Source: Paenibacillus arenilitoris (lineage in GTDB: Bacteria; Bacillota; Bacilli; Paenibacillales; Paenibacillaceae). Taken from it: a stretch of 64,000 nucleotides of DNA. The notes below the pieces were generated by a model. The model ran no database searches, was not told the origin of the DNA, and was given only the letters and a program-made list of their open reading frames with translations. The stretch's first letter is position 1; each line of letters opens with the position of its first letter. The position numbers and the translations under genes are program-made. This document shows, piece by piece, positions 25,593 to 34,209 of this stretch. The stretch lies in NCBI RefSeq assembly GCF_014705655.1, contig NZ_JACXIY010000030.1, forward strand, positions 32,587 to 96,586, in the 5' to 3' direction.

Positions 25593-26030
25593 TTATTTGC
25601 GCTTCCTGCTGCTCTTCACGAGCGTCATTCGGCGCGAATGCCTCAGCCAGGAGTAGTAGGATTTCAAATCCCTCAGTTCGATCGTTTCCGACATGCGTCC
25701 GAGGAAGGTGACGACGATCATTTTATGTAACGGGTTGCCGATAATGTCGGTCTCCGAGAGAGACTCGGTGAATTCGGCGACGAAGACGAGGTCGTCGTCG
25801 ATTAAGTATACGTCCTGCTCGTTGCGATAATACGGCTCGATCCGGCCTTGCTTCAAACATTCCCACATAAATTCGGCGATATCCTCGAAGCCCGTTTTCT
25901 CGCTTTCGATTCGGTCAAGCCACCGGCTTTTGGCATGGTTCGTAATGACGATGTCCGCCACTTTCTTATCCCCAAGATCGACATAAAACGACTCGTACGT
26001 ATTCCATCTTTTCGTCATTTTATCTTTCAT
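25593..26030 (-). CDS. Unknown protein of 145 residues
   Basis: Starts at ATG 26030 (GGAG 11 bases upstream). It has a central region NHAKSRWLDRIESE, an acidic middle (DVYLIDDDLVFVAEF) and a basic tail ending RRMTLVKSSRKRK. The HAxxRWxxR pattern followed by short beta strands recalls DUF4258/BrnT-like small enzymes, but the likeness is weak and no antitoxin partner is present. It stands alone with its own promoter and terminator. Confidence 0.6.
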   Translation of the reverse strand: MKDKMTKRWNTYESFYVDLGDKKVADIVITNHAKSRWLDRIESEKTGFEDIAEFMWECLKQGRIEPYYRNEQDVYLIDDDLVFVAEFTESLSETDIIGNPLHKMIVVTFLGRMSETIELRDLKSYYSWLRHSRRMTLVKSSRKRK

Positions 26031-26085
26031 CCCGCAACCTACTCCTTCCAAGGAACCAGGGCTTTTATACTATTCACTTACGTAC

Positions 26086-26113
26086 ATTTTACCACGATTG
26101 TCCGATATTACAA
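26086..26113 (-). promoter_or_regulatory. Promoter of the unknown gene at 25.6 kb
   Basis: Read leftward, TTGTAA (26108-26113) and TAAAAT (26086-26091) are 16 bases apart with TGG before the -10, about 55 bases ahead of the start codon. Confidence 0.55.
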
Positions 26114-26162
26114 CATTAAAATAAAGTCGGACCATATATGTAAATTTTTGGTTGTTTATAAA

Positions 26163-26204
26163 TAAAAAAACCGCTTCCCGGCGCCGTTACATGCCAAGAA
26201 GCGT
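26163..26204 (-). terminator. Terminator of the helicase-ylbF-ylbG operon
   Basis: Read leftward, CGCTTCTTGGC and GCCGGGAAGCG arms flank a ten-base loop and are followed by seven T, about 20 bases after ylbG. Confidence 0.8.
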
Positions 26205-26222
26205 ATTGTTCGTAAACCTTTA

Positions 26223-26486
26223 TTACAAGCTGTAGGTCCTTGTTTTGTCTTCGGTGTCCTTGCTGTACTCGGTCTTGAGCTCGTTCCGGTAGGAGCGCTC
26301 GATCTTGCGGACATACGGAAGCTTCCCCATCTGCCGGACGGATTCCTCCGAGCGCTCCGCGTTCATGTACATCACGACGTAATGCATCTTGCGCGACATA
26401 TAATGAACCGTGCCGAATCGTTCAAGCGACCTTGCCGCCTTCAAATCGCTTACCCATACGATATAACCCGTTCTCTCCGGTAACAT
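26223..26486 (-). CDS. ylbG: YlbG family protein (DUF2129)
   Basis: An 87-residue cytosolic protein of the YlbG family. The pattern VWVSDLKAARSLERFGTVHYMSRKMHYVVMYMN and FVKKIERSY-like ending (YVRKIERSYRNELKTEY) aligns with B. subtilis YlbG. The function is not established. GGAGGGATGAG precedes the ATG. It follows ylbF by 22 bases as in other Bacillales. Confidence 0.88.
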   Translation of the reverse strand: MLPERTGYIVWVSDLKAARSLERFGTVHYMSRKMHYVVMYMNAERSEESVRQMGKLPYVRKIERSYRNELKTEYSKDTEDKTRTYSL

Positions 26487-26508
26487 CTCATCCCTCCTGC
26501 CCTATCCT

Positions 26509-26997
26509 CTATCCGCAGCCGCCGCTTCCGCAGCTGCACGAGCCGCCGCTTCCGCAGCCGCCGCCGGCTTTCTCGTTGCCCGGCACCTTAATCGTCTCGG
26601 ACACCGACTCCGCGATCAGGCGCGATACGTCGTACAGCATTTCGTCGACGGCCTGCTCGGCGCTCTTGAACCGGCTGACGCATTCGATCCGGCCAAGCTC
26701 GCTTTCGATTTGCTTCACTTTATCCTTCGCCGCGTTGTAATCGGGATGAAAGCGTCCGAATCGCTCGCATTCGGCGAACAGCTCCTTCGCGTCGGCGAAT
26801 TTCTTCGACAATCGCTTGACTTCCTCATCCTCGTTAACAACTGACTTCCAATATAAATATTCGGCAACTTCCGCCGACTGATTGATCCAATCCCCCAGTT
26901 CGTAAGCGCAAAGCATCAGCGACGCCATATCAAGCGATGAAACGGCGCCATCGGGCAGTTCTTCTCGAACAACCGTCAATTCCTCTGCAGCGGGCAT
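26509..26997 (-). CDS. ylbF: YlbF family regulator, Y-complex subunit
   Basis: A helical DUF964 protein of 162 residues. YlbF joins YmcA and YaaT in the Y-complex, which guides RNase Y to certain mRNAs, and influences competence and sporulation. The helical core (KRLSKKFADAKELFAECERF, NAAKDKVKQIESELG) is clear. The tail GGGCGSGGSCSCGSGGCG has four to five cysteines suited to binding the Fe-S cluster known for the complex. The ATG at 26997 has AGAGGTGGACGA upstream; the longer reading has no ribosome site. Confidence 0.88.
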   Translation of the reverse strand: MPAAEELTVVREELPDGAVSSLDMASLMLCAYELGDWINQSAEVAEYLYWKSVVNEDEEVKRLSKKFADAKELFAECERFGRFHPDYNAAKDKVKQIESELGRIECVSRFKSAEQAVDEMLYDVSRLIAESVSETIKVPGNEKAGGGCGSGGSCSCGSGGCG

Positions 26998-27067
26998 TCG
27001 TCCACCTCTTTTCCATTCGCTAATTCCTACCCTATCATAACATACGCGGCCAGCCAATAGATAGACG

Positions 27068-29119
27068 CTATATTGGGTCCGAACGGCCCGGTATGACGAG
27101 CCGCATCTCTTCCCACATATCGGGCGTGAGCCGGATCGGCTGCCGTTCCGGCTCGTCCCTCAGCAGCCCGATTACGGCCCAGCCGCCGTCCTTCTGCTCA
27201 AGCCGCTCGGGCACGAACGACCGAAGCCCTTGCTTCATCCGCAGCTGTACGGGCGTTTGCCATTGCAGCGCCTGCTCGATCAGTTCCTTCCGCGTTGAGG
27301 AATGGTACTCCCGCAGCTGCTTGGTCCACATCGCGGGAATGCTTCCGCGGTTTGCCGCCGAAGCGAGTAGCCGCTCTCTTGCGGCGTTTGCCGCAAGCTC
27401 GAAATGGTGCAGCGGGAACGTTTCGTATACATACGCGAAAGGGGAATCGGTCAGGCATTTCCCGACTTCCCGTTCGGGCCCGGGCGCCGGATCGCCGAAC
27501 ATCACCATATCCGGATACGGGCGAGCCTCATCGGCGGCATCCGCAGCCTGCATCCCTTTGCGCGGCGGATACCCCGCTTGCTGAAGCAAACGCCTGATTT
27601 CGCCGACATGAGCCGGATCGACGATGAAAGCGGCGGGTCCCAGCTTCTCGAGAAGCAGCGGAGCAATGACCGGATGGCTCTCGACGATTGCGGCCATTTG
27701 CTCGTTATCGCAACGAAGCAGAACGGCTTCCGCGAATGAAGTCCGGCAAGCCCGGCTTGTCCAATCCGCGACCATCTCCTCGACCTCCCGCGGAATGCCT
27801 TCGCCGCCCGAAGCATCGTGCAGGAACCGCCGGATCGATTGCCGCGTCCTGCCGTTCTCCAGCGCCCGGGCGATGCTTGACGCAGTAAGGCGGTAGACGG
27901 TAACGCGTTCGTCCGAAACCCTCTCTGCGAGCAGCTCAAGCTCCCAGCGCGCAGTAAAGGGACATTCGGGCTCCGCGATCAGTTCTCCGCTCGGCTGCAC
28001 GTTGATCCAGCGACGAAAAGGTGCAGCCTGTTCTTCGACAATCGATTTCGCGCCGTCCATGTCCGTATCGATGACCCACTTGAAAAAAAATTGCCGCTCG
28101 CCACCGGAACGGCTCTCCACCCGCTCAAGCCAGCCCAGCGCGTGAAAAAGGGCGCACCACAAACCGGCGGAATCGCGCTCGGCATCCTCTGCCGCAAATG
28201 CCGCAATACCGGACGAACCGAGAAAACGGGAAACTTCCCTTTCGGCATACCATTCCCCGGCTTTGAGACCGATTATAGCCGCAGCCGCATGTGCGCCGGA
28301 TCCGCAGGCAGGCAGCAGCATCGAAAGGCACCAATCGAGCAGCCGCCTCTCCCTCTCTTCCTCATTAAGCTCAAGCCAGCGGCCAAATGCCGGAACGTTC
28401 CACCGCAGCGAATCGGCCGTCGTCATCAGCAGCCCTTCTGCCGATGCCGCCTCTAGTATAAAGGCGGCTTTAAGCGGATAATGCTCGCGATGCGGCCAGT
28501 TCAGGCCGAACGGCAGCAGCTGCCGATCGTCCAGCTCGGCCGACTCCGTCAGCTTCGAGATCGTCTTTTTGTTGAGCGTCCCCTTCGAGGTAAGACCGAG
28601 TCCGCATGCCGCAAGCGCGGCGAAGGCGGACAGCAGCTGGCGCCCGAGCGGCCTGCAATTCGGCTCCATCTCGCCGTTCATCAGCTTCTCCCTTTCTCGC
28701 GGCGCGAGCGGCTCCGGCCGGAACGGAATCATCGCTTGCTGCCACGGGGCGAACGTATCCGGCGGTATAAAGTATAGACTCTCCCCCCACACTTTCCGGA
28801 CGGCGAACAAGATGCCCGCTTCCTCCAGCTCGGCCAAGGCGACTTGGCATTCGGCGCCGGATAGGGCGGCATTCCTCCGGATTTCCTTAAGCAGCTTGTC
28901 GCCTTCAACGGGCGTCGCCGCGAATAACCGCAGCATCCAGGCGAGTACGGCCGCCGCGTCCGCGGACAGCCGCGTCGCCGCTTCCCGCACGGCGAGTTTG
29001 TCCTTGGCCGCTACTTGCCAAGTCATCCCCCGGTGCGCGGCTTCGGTCCAAACGGCGCTGCGCATGAACTGCCCCTGCCTCTCTTCGCCCAGCTTGGCTG
29101 CCAAACGATTGATGTTCAC
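27068..29119 (-). CDS. Helicase-associated protein paired with XPB-type helicase
   Basis: A 683-residue protein that begins inside the last four bases of the helicase gene (ATGA overlap). It is mostly helical with winged-helix-like segments near residues 30-110 and 150-240. The C-terminal third (about 400-560) has RLTASSIARALENGRT and ADWTSRACRTSF, as in the helicase-associated domain found beside bacterial XPB proteins. No catalytic motif is visible. It probably loads or regulates the helicase. Family assignment is from memory and context. Confidence 0.65.
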   Translation of the reverse strand: MNINRLAAKLGEERQGQFMRSAVWTEAAHRGMTWQVAAKDKLAVREAATRLSADAAAVLAWMLRLFAATPVEGDKLLKEIRRNAALSGAECQVALAELEEAGILFAVRKVWGESLYFIPPDTFAPWQQAMIPFRPEPLAPREREKLMNGEMEPNCRPLGRQLLSAFAALAACGLGLTSKGTLNKKTISKLTESAELDDRQLLPFGLNWPHREHYPLKAAFILEAASAEGLLMTTADSLRWNVPAFGRWLELNEEERERRLLDWCLSMLLPACGSGAHAAAAIIGLKAGEWYAEREVSRFLGSSGIAAFAAEDAERDSAGLWCALFHALGWLERVESRSGGERQFFFKWVIDTDMDGAKSIVEEQAAPFRRWINVQPSGELIAEPECPFTARWELELLAERVSDERVTVYRLTASSIARALENGRTRQSIRRFLHDASGGEGIPREVEEMVADWTSRACRTSFAEAVLLRCDNEQMAAIVESHPVIAPLLLEKLGPAAFIVDPAHVGEIRRLLQQAGYPPRKGMQAADAADEARPYPDMVMFGDPAPGPEREVGKCLTDSPFAYVYETFPLHHFELAANAARERLLASAANRGSIPAMWTKQLREYHSSTRKELIEQALQWQTPVQLRMKQGLRSFVPERLEQKDGGWAVIGLLRDEPERQPIRLTPDMWEEMRLVIPGRSDPI

Positions 29120-30819
29120 GGCGCCCCATCCCCTTCCGCCAAGGCACCGATCGGCATATTCATCCGATCGTATCGGTAACCCTGCTCCAGCATGAATAAC
29201 TGTCTCCTCATCGCAAACTCCGTTTCCTTCGTTTCATCGGTCACGATCGAATAGAACCAAGCCGAATTGTCGCCTTTCTTCGGCCTAAGGAGGCGGCCGA
29301 TCCGCTGCGCTTCCTCCTGCCGCGAGCCGAAGCTTCCCGAAAGCTGGATCGCGACGGCCGCATCGGGCAGATCCACCGCGAAATTGGCAACCTTGGATAC
29401 GATCAGCACCGAGATCGCACCTTCCTTAAACCGCTCGTACAGCCGCTGTCGTTCCTGTTGCGGCATCTCTCCGGTCAAGAGCGGCGCCCCCAGCCGATCG
29501 GCGATTTCGTGCAGCTGATTCAAATATTGCCCGATGATCAGCGTAGGCTTCCCTTCATGCTCGCGCAGCAGCTGCCGGACGATAGCCATTTTGCCCGGAT
29601 TTTCCGCGGCGAGCCGCAGCTTGGATCGCGCGCTCGCTTCCCGGTACGGCTCTTCCTTGTCCATATGAAGCGGAACCCTGATTTCCGTGCAGGATACGGC
29701 CGCGATATAGGCTTCCGTCTCCGCCGTTTTCCACTGCATATCGTACAGCTTCGGTCCGATCAGCGAGTATACGTCCTCGGCGCAGCCGTCTTCCCTCACG
29801 AGCGTCGCGGTCAGTCCCAGCCTTCTCGTTGCCTGGATATCCGCCGTCATGCGGAATACCGGCGCGGGCAGCAGGTGGACTTCATCGTAGATGATCAAGC
29901 CCCAATCCCGCTCCGAGAACAGCTTCATATGGGAAAAAGGCGCATCCTTCGAGCTTCGGTGGGTTAATATATGATAAGTGGCGATCGTTACCGGCCGAAC
30001 CTGCCTCATGGTTCCGCTGTATTGACCCACCTCTTGTTCGGTCAGCGTCGTCTTATCGAGCAGCTCCTCCTTCCACTGCTTGACCGACGTGCCGTTCGAG
30101 GTAAGAATAAGCGTCGCCCGGCTATTCCTGGCAAGCGCGGCGATGCCGACGACGGTTTTTCCGGCGCCGCAAGGCAGGACGATCACGCCACTCCCCCCTT
30201 GAACCGTTCCTTCCTTATAAAACAGCTCCACCGCAGCCCGTTGGTAATCCCTCAAGGCGAACGGACGGCCTCCCGCCGAAGTGATCGGCTTCATCCGAAC
30301 GGACAGCTCTTCGCCGGCATGATAGCCCGCGAGATCGATGACCGGGTAACCGAGCCGCGTAAGCTCTTGCTTGAAGCTTCCTCTCTCTTCCTTCTTCAGC
30401 TCCCATATATCCGGCGATCGCTTCGCCAGCACGAAGCAGGTGACGGAAGCGCTATGAGCCAGCTCCTCCATGACGTCCAGATCTCCGTGCAGCAGCAGCT
30501 TTCCCCCATCCGTCGTAAGGCGAAGCTTGCCGTATCTTCCCGACAGCTTCCTCACCGCGGCTTCCGTTTGAAACGGGAGCTCGTATCTGCCGTATTCCGT
30601 CAGCCAGCGGCAGATCTCGTCGCCGCAGATGCCTGCGGATGCCGCATTCCATAGCGTCAATGCCGACATCTTGTAGGTATGGACGGTTCCCGCCCGCCTC
30701 ACTGCGTCCGCAAAAAGGACAAGCTTTTCTCTCGCTTGCCATGCATCCGGCTTGCTCTCGTCTAGCAGAACCGTCAAGTCCGACTGCACGATAAGCGGCT
30801 TATCGTAACGATCGCGCAT
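29116..30819 (-). CDS. XPB/Ssl2-type superfamily 2 DNA helicase
   Basis: A 567-residue SF2 helicase of the XPB group. An N-terminal damage-recognition-like domain (about 1-190) precedes the ATPase: ALRDYQRAAVELFYKEG (Q-like motif), PCGAGKTVVGIAA (Walker A), IIYDEVHLLPAP (DEVH) and LTATLVREDGCAE, which contains the XPB-specific RED motif. The second RecA domain ends with QRIGRLLRPKKG. AAGGAGGAGTGCG precedes the ATG. The group takes part in DNA opening and repair in archaea and eukaryotes; the role in Firmicutes is unproven. Confidence 0.88.
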   Translation of the reverse strand: MRDRYDKPLIVQSDLTVLLDESKPDAWQAREKLVLFADAVRRAGTVHTYKMSALTLWNAASAGICGDEICRWLTEYGRYELPFQTEAAVRKLSGRYGKLRLTTDGGKLLLHGDLDVMEELAHSASVTCFVLAKRSPDIWELKKEERGSFKQELTRLGYPVIDLAGYHAGEELSVRMKPITSAGGRPFALRDYQRAAVELFYKEGTVQGGSGVIVLPCGAGKTVVGIAALARNSRATLILTSNGTSVKQWKEELLDKTTLTEQEVGQYSGTMRQVRPVTIATYHILTHRSSKDAPFSHMKLFSERDWGLIIYDEVHLLPAPVFRMTADIQATRRLGLTATLVREDGCAEDVYSLIGPKLYDMQWKTAETEAYIAAVSCTEIRVPLHMDKEEPYREASARSKLRLAAENPGKMAIVRQLLREHEGKPTLIIGQYLNQLHEIADRLGAPLLTGEMPQQERQRLYERFKEGAISVLIVSKVANFAVDLPDAAVAIQLSGSFGSRQEEAQRIGRLLRPKKGDNSAWFYSIVTDETKETEFAMRRQLFMLEQGYRYDRMNMPIGALAEGDGAP

Positions 30820-30997
30820 CGCACTCCTCCTTAACCGTTAATGAGATAGAAAGCCTCACCTGTCAGTATGAAAGTTTTTTCCTATTTTTATGCCTAAATG
30901 CCCCATCCGGAGCTTAGCGGAAATCGGACGAAATATGTGGTATAGTAAGAAGGGTCAATTATTTCGAAGCTACTATGAGCTGGAGGCCATTCAACCG

Positions 30998-31846
30998 ATG
31001 AGAAAAAAATTATTCCTGCTCTTAACGCTCATTTCCATGCCGCTTACCGGCTGTTCCGCGATATCCGAACTGTCCTCGGGCGCCGTACACACGAATCAGT
31101 GGTATTCGGTTTCCGGCTATGTGGACGGCGATACTTTCAAAATACGGACCGGCTCCGACGACACGACGATCCGTCTGTTGTACGTCGACACGCCGGAGAC
31201 GAAAAAGCCGAACGAGCCGGCGGAATCTTACGGACCGGAAGCCGCCGCGTTCACCGAGAAGCTGCTCGCCGAATCGGGCGAAGTCCGCCTGACCTTCGAC
31301 AAGGAGCAGAAGGACCACTATGACCGTACCCTCGCGGTCGTGGAGCTGAAGGACGGAAAGATTCTAAACGAGCTTCTGCTCGAGCAAGGCTTGGCCGAGG
31401 TGCTGATCGTCGAACCGAACGTCAAGATGGAAAACGTATACAAGCAGCTCGAGCAGCAGGCCAGACAAGCCAAAAACGGGATCTGGAGCAAGGCCGAGAA
31501 CGGCTTCAGCTCGGATTTTCCCGTCAAAAAGGCGGCGCGAAGCGGCATTCTAATCGAAGTCGACAAGCGCGCCGAGCTGGTAACGATTACGAACACATCG
31601 CAGGAGCCCGTCTCGCTGAACGGCTGGAAGCTCGTAAGCGTCCGTGGCAATCAGACTTATCCGTTTGCCGAGTTCGAACTGAAGGCTCAGCATAAAGTGA
31701 TCGTTTCCTCGGCGGATGAACCGGATGCGCACGGGTACGACGTATTGGCATGGGGGGCTTCCGACATATGGAACAATGCGGAATCCGATCCCGCGGAGCT
31801 GTACAATGCGTACAACGAGCTCGTCGCGGTATGGGAGGATGAATAA
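30998..31846 (+). CDS. Lipoprotein thermonuclease with lamin-tail domain
   Basis: A secreted nuclease. The 282 residues begin with a lipoprotein signal MRKKLFLLLTLISMPLTGC (lipobox LTGC, Cys19), then a staphylococcal-nuclease fold (about 35-165) with the catalytic pattern IRLLYVDTPETKKP and HYDRTLAVV. Residues about 180-282 form a lamin-tail-like beta sandwich (AELVTITNTSQEPVSLNGWKL cut short of 20). GGAGG lies 11 bases before ATG 30998. Extended -10 TGGTATAGT is at 30940-30948. It stands alone and ends with a strong terminator. Confidence 0.88.
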   Translation: MRKKLFLLLTLISMPLTGCSAISELSSGAVHTNQWYSVSGYVDGDTFKIRTGSDDTTIRLLYVDTPETKKPNEPAESYGPEAAAFTEKLLAESGEVRLTFDKEQKDHYDRTLAVVELKDGKILNELLLEQGLAEVLIVEPNVKMENVYKQLEQQARQAKNGIWSKAENGFSSDFPVKKAARSGILIEVDKRAELVTITNTSQEPVSLNGWKLVSVRGNQTYPFAEFELKAQHKVIVSSADEPDAHGYDVLAWGASDIWNNAESDPAELYNAYNELVAVWEDE

Positions 31847-31895
31847 AGGGGATGTTCCTAGGGCCGGGCGGCCTTAGATACATCCCCCTTTTTTT
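31845..31895. terminator. Strong terminator after the nuclease gene
   Basis: AAAGGGGATGT and ACATCCCCCTTT arms around a GC-rich inner loop are followed by a T run on the plus strand. On the minus strand it also lies just after the CBS gene stop and carries three T. Confidence 0.85.
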
Positions 31896-31900
31896 GCGCG

Positions 31901-32332
31901 TTAGTGAACGGCCGCGTGCTCGTGCTCGGAAATCGCGCTCAGCGCCTCTCCGGCTTCGTTGACGAAAATTTCGCGAACGGCCAGGTCGCCGATGGCCAGC
32001 ACGCCGATCAGCTCGCCATTGTCGACGACGGGCAGCCTTCTGATCTGCTTCGCGGCCATAATGCCCGCAGCTTCGTCGGTCGTCGTATCCGACGTGATCG
32101 ACTCCACATCGCGCGTAATGACTTCTTCCACGCTCGTAGAGCCCGAATGCTTGGCGGCATAGCCGCGGATGACGAGGTCTCGGTCCGTCACGACGCCGAT
32201 CAGCTTCTTGCCTTCGACGATCGGAATAAATCCGATATCGTGCTGCTTCATCTTAACCGCAAGCTCGTAAATGTTATCCTGCAACGCAGCCGTCACGCAA
32301 TCCGTCGACATAATTTCCTTCACCGTTTTCAC
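31901..32332 (-). CDS. Two-CBS-domain protein
   Basis: A 143-residue protein made of two CBS domains (about 1-60 and 70-125) that probably binds an adenine nucleotide. GTG at 32332 follows GAGGAGGAAGCCCAA, and MKTVKEIMSTDCVTA is the usual opening; the longer reading to 32422 has no ribosome site. Motifs include GVVTDRDLVIRG and GVLAIGDLAVREI. The target is unknown. I do not call it AcuB, which normally carries a C-terminal ACT domain. Confidence 0.85.
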   Translation of the reverse strand: MKTVKEIMSTDCVTAALQDNIYELAVKMKQHDIGFIPIVEGKKLIGVVTDRDLVIRGYAAKHSGSTSVEEVITRDVESITSDTTTDEAAGIMAAKQIRRLPVVDNGELIGVLAIGDLAVREIFVNEAGEALSAISEHEHAAVH

Positions 32333-32423
32333 TTGGGCTTCCTCCTCGATTATGAATTCGAGGATAGCTTCTCCGAATGCGGCGGTGCTCATTCCGGTCC
32401 GGGCAGGTTCGGACATTGGCAAA

Positions 32424-33602
32424 TTATGCCGAATAATCCTCCGCCATGCCGATGAGGAGCCGCGCCGCTTTCAACATGGCCCGCTCGTCGATATCGAACT
32501 TCGGATGGTGGTGCGAATAGACGGCGCCGCACGCCTCGTTGCCCGCTCCGACGAACATGAAGCAGCCGGGAACCCGCTGCAAATAATAGGAGAAATCTTC
32601 GGCGACCGTGATCGCTTCGGAGAGAATGACCGATTGCTCCCCGAATAATGCTTTGCCGACCTTAAAGAAGCGATCTGCTTCCCGGTCATCGTTCACGACG
32701 GGGGGGTAACCGATCCGCAAGTCGCACCGAACCTCCGCTCCGTGCATGGCGCCTGTATGCTTAACGACCGCGTCCAGACGTTCGTGGATAAGCTTTCTCG
32801 TCTTCTCGTCGAACGAGCGAACGGTCCCCTTCATCCTGCAGCGCTCGGCGATAATATTGTTCGTCGATCCGGCCTGGAACGCACCGATCGTGACGACGGC
32901 CGGATGCAGCGGATTGACGCTCCGGCTTACGATCGACTGCGCCGCCTGCACGAGCGACGATCCGACCAGGATCGCATCGACCGCTTGATGCGGCAATCCG
33001 CCATGTCCGCCCCTACCGGTTATATCGATGACGAATTCATCCGCGGCGGCCATGAACGGTCCCGGCTTCGAGGAGACGAGCCCATACGCGAGCGGCGTCC
33101 ATAGATGGACGCCGTACACGGCATCCGCGCCGTCCAGCGCCCCGTCCTTGATCATCGGCAGCGCGCCGCCGGGCGTCACTTCTTCCGCCGCTTGAAACAG
33201 CAGCCGGCGTTCGCCGCGAAGCCCGGATCGGTTAGCCGAATAGTAGGACGCGACCGCCAGCAGCGCCGCGGTATGCGCATCGTGCCCGCACGCATGCATC
33301 ACGTTCGGCACCTTCGAAGCGTATTCGCAAGTTTTCTCGTCCTGGATTGGCAATGCGTCAATATCCGCCCGCAACGCGACGGCAGGTCCCGGGAGGTCTC
33401 CTTGGATAACGGCCATCAGGCCGTGCCCGCCGACGCCGGTTCGGACGGCGCAGCCCATCTCCGTCAATTGGGCGGCGATCCAGCTTGCCGTTACCCGCTC
33501 GTGGAACGACAGCTCCGGATACTGATGAAGATGCCTGCGCCAACGAATCATGTTCGGGTATAGCTGCTGCAGCGCTCGATCTACGATATCCTCTTTCTGC
33601 AT
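32424..33602 (-). CDS. M20D amidohydrolase / N-acyl amino acid hydrolase
   Basis: A metal-dependent hydrolase of 392 residues. The M20D set is complete: LHQYPELSFHE, ALRADIDALPIQDE, HACGHDAHTA, QAAEEVTPGGA and SHHHPKFDIDE, with a dimerisation domain between. Relatives deacylate N-acetyl amino acids or indole-acetyl amino acids. The start ATG 33602 has AGGAGGCCTTCCGGAC. It is divergent from yugN. Substrate not determined. Confidence 0.85.
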   Translation of the reverse strand: MQKEDIVDRALQQLYPNMIRWRRHLHQYPELSFHERVTASWIAAQLTEMGCAVRTGVGGHGLMAVIQGDLPGPAVALRADIDALPIQDEKTCEYASKVPNVMHACGHDAHTAALLAVASYYSANRSGLRGERRLLFQAAEEVTPGGALPMIKDGALDGADAVYGVHLWTPLAYGLVSSKPGPFMAAADEFVIDITGRGGHGGLPHQAVDAILVGSSLVQAAQSIVSRSVNPLHPAVVTIGAFQAGSTNNIIAERCRMKGTVRSFDEKTRKLIHERLDAVVKHTGAMHGAEVRCDLRIGYPPVVNDDREADRFFKVGKALFGEQSVILSEAITVAEDFSYYLQRVPGCFMFVGAGNEACGAVYSHHHPKFDIDERAMLKAARLLIGMAEDYSA

Positions 33603-33624
33603 GTCCGGAAGGCCTCCTATCCGC

Positions 33625-33644
33625 AATCGTTGCTCGCAACGATT
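33625..33644 (-). promoter_or_regulatory. Inverted repeat in the amidohydrolase leader
   Basis: AATCGTTG-CTCG-CAACGATT is a perfect 8-bp inverted repeat 23 bases before the start codon. It might be an operator or a short leader hairpin. Confidence 0.4.
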
Positions 33645-33781
33645 TCAACAATTTTATCTAGTTTAACAGATAACCGCCGGAATAAGGAAGCTTATCGGAC
33701 AGGATAGGAACATCGGCCCGACGGGCGGAGCCATTTTTCTTCAAACTGTCACTTTTCCTTGCCGCATACAGCCCGAGTAAG

Positions 33782-33812
33782 GCTTGCGCAAGCAGGGGAA
33801 ACATACTATCAT
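33782..33812 (+). promoter_or_regulatory. yugN promoter with palindrome over -35
   Basis: TTGCGC (33784-33789) and TATCAT (33807-33812) are 17 bases apart. The -35 lies within the 12-bp palindrome GCTTGCGCAAGC (33782-33793), which could be a repressor site. Confidence 0.5.
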
Positions 33813-33854
33813 GAGTAAAGAATGTACAACTATGCCTGTTTGGGAGGAACTACC

Positions 33855-34199
33855 ATGATTATTGAAAATACCGGTCTTAACGGTGTTAAAAGCGAACTTG
33901 ACCATTTGGACGATTCCGCGGAGAAAGTCGGTTTTGTTCGCTGGCAATGGGAATATTATCGCGCTACATACGATTTGAAACTTGAGGACCGCGCGAGCGG
34001 CTCCGAATATTTCCTAAGGATCGCCACCCGCGCCGTGGAAGGCAAGCTGGAATCGCCGCATGCCGTGCTGGTAATCGAATCCGTCTACATCGGCCGCGCC
34101 ACGTTCCCGCACGGACTTGAGTACGAATCGCCGGTGCCGCAGCAGATTTTGAACACGGCTACGCAAAGACTGCAGCAGCTGAAGCAATTGCTGGCGTAA
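33855..34199 (+). CDS. yugN: YugN-like protein
   Basis: A 114-residue protein. It has the pattern of the YugN-like family: VGFVRWQWEYYRATYDLKLED, YFLRIATRAVEGKLE and GRATFPHGLEYE. The function is unknown. GGGAGGAACTACC precedes the ATG at 33855. ftsW starts 11 bases after its stop, so it is probably cotranscribed. Confidence 0.8.
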   Translation: MIIENTGLNGVKSELDHLDDSAEKVGFVRWQWEYYRATYDLKLEDRASGSEYFLRIATRAVEGKLESPHAVLVIESVYIGRATFPHGLEYESPVPQQILNTATQRLQQLKQLLA

Positions 34200-34209
34200 C
34201 GGTGCCGTC

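Noticed and set aside
31901..32332. The CBS gene as the missing acuB
   Set aside because: It has only two CBS domains and is 20 kb away; AcuB normally also has an ACT domain.
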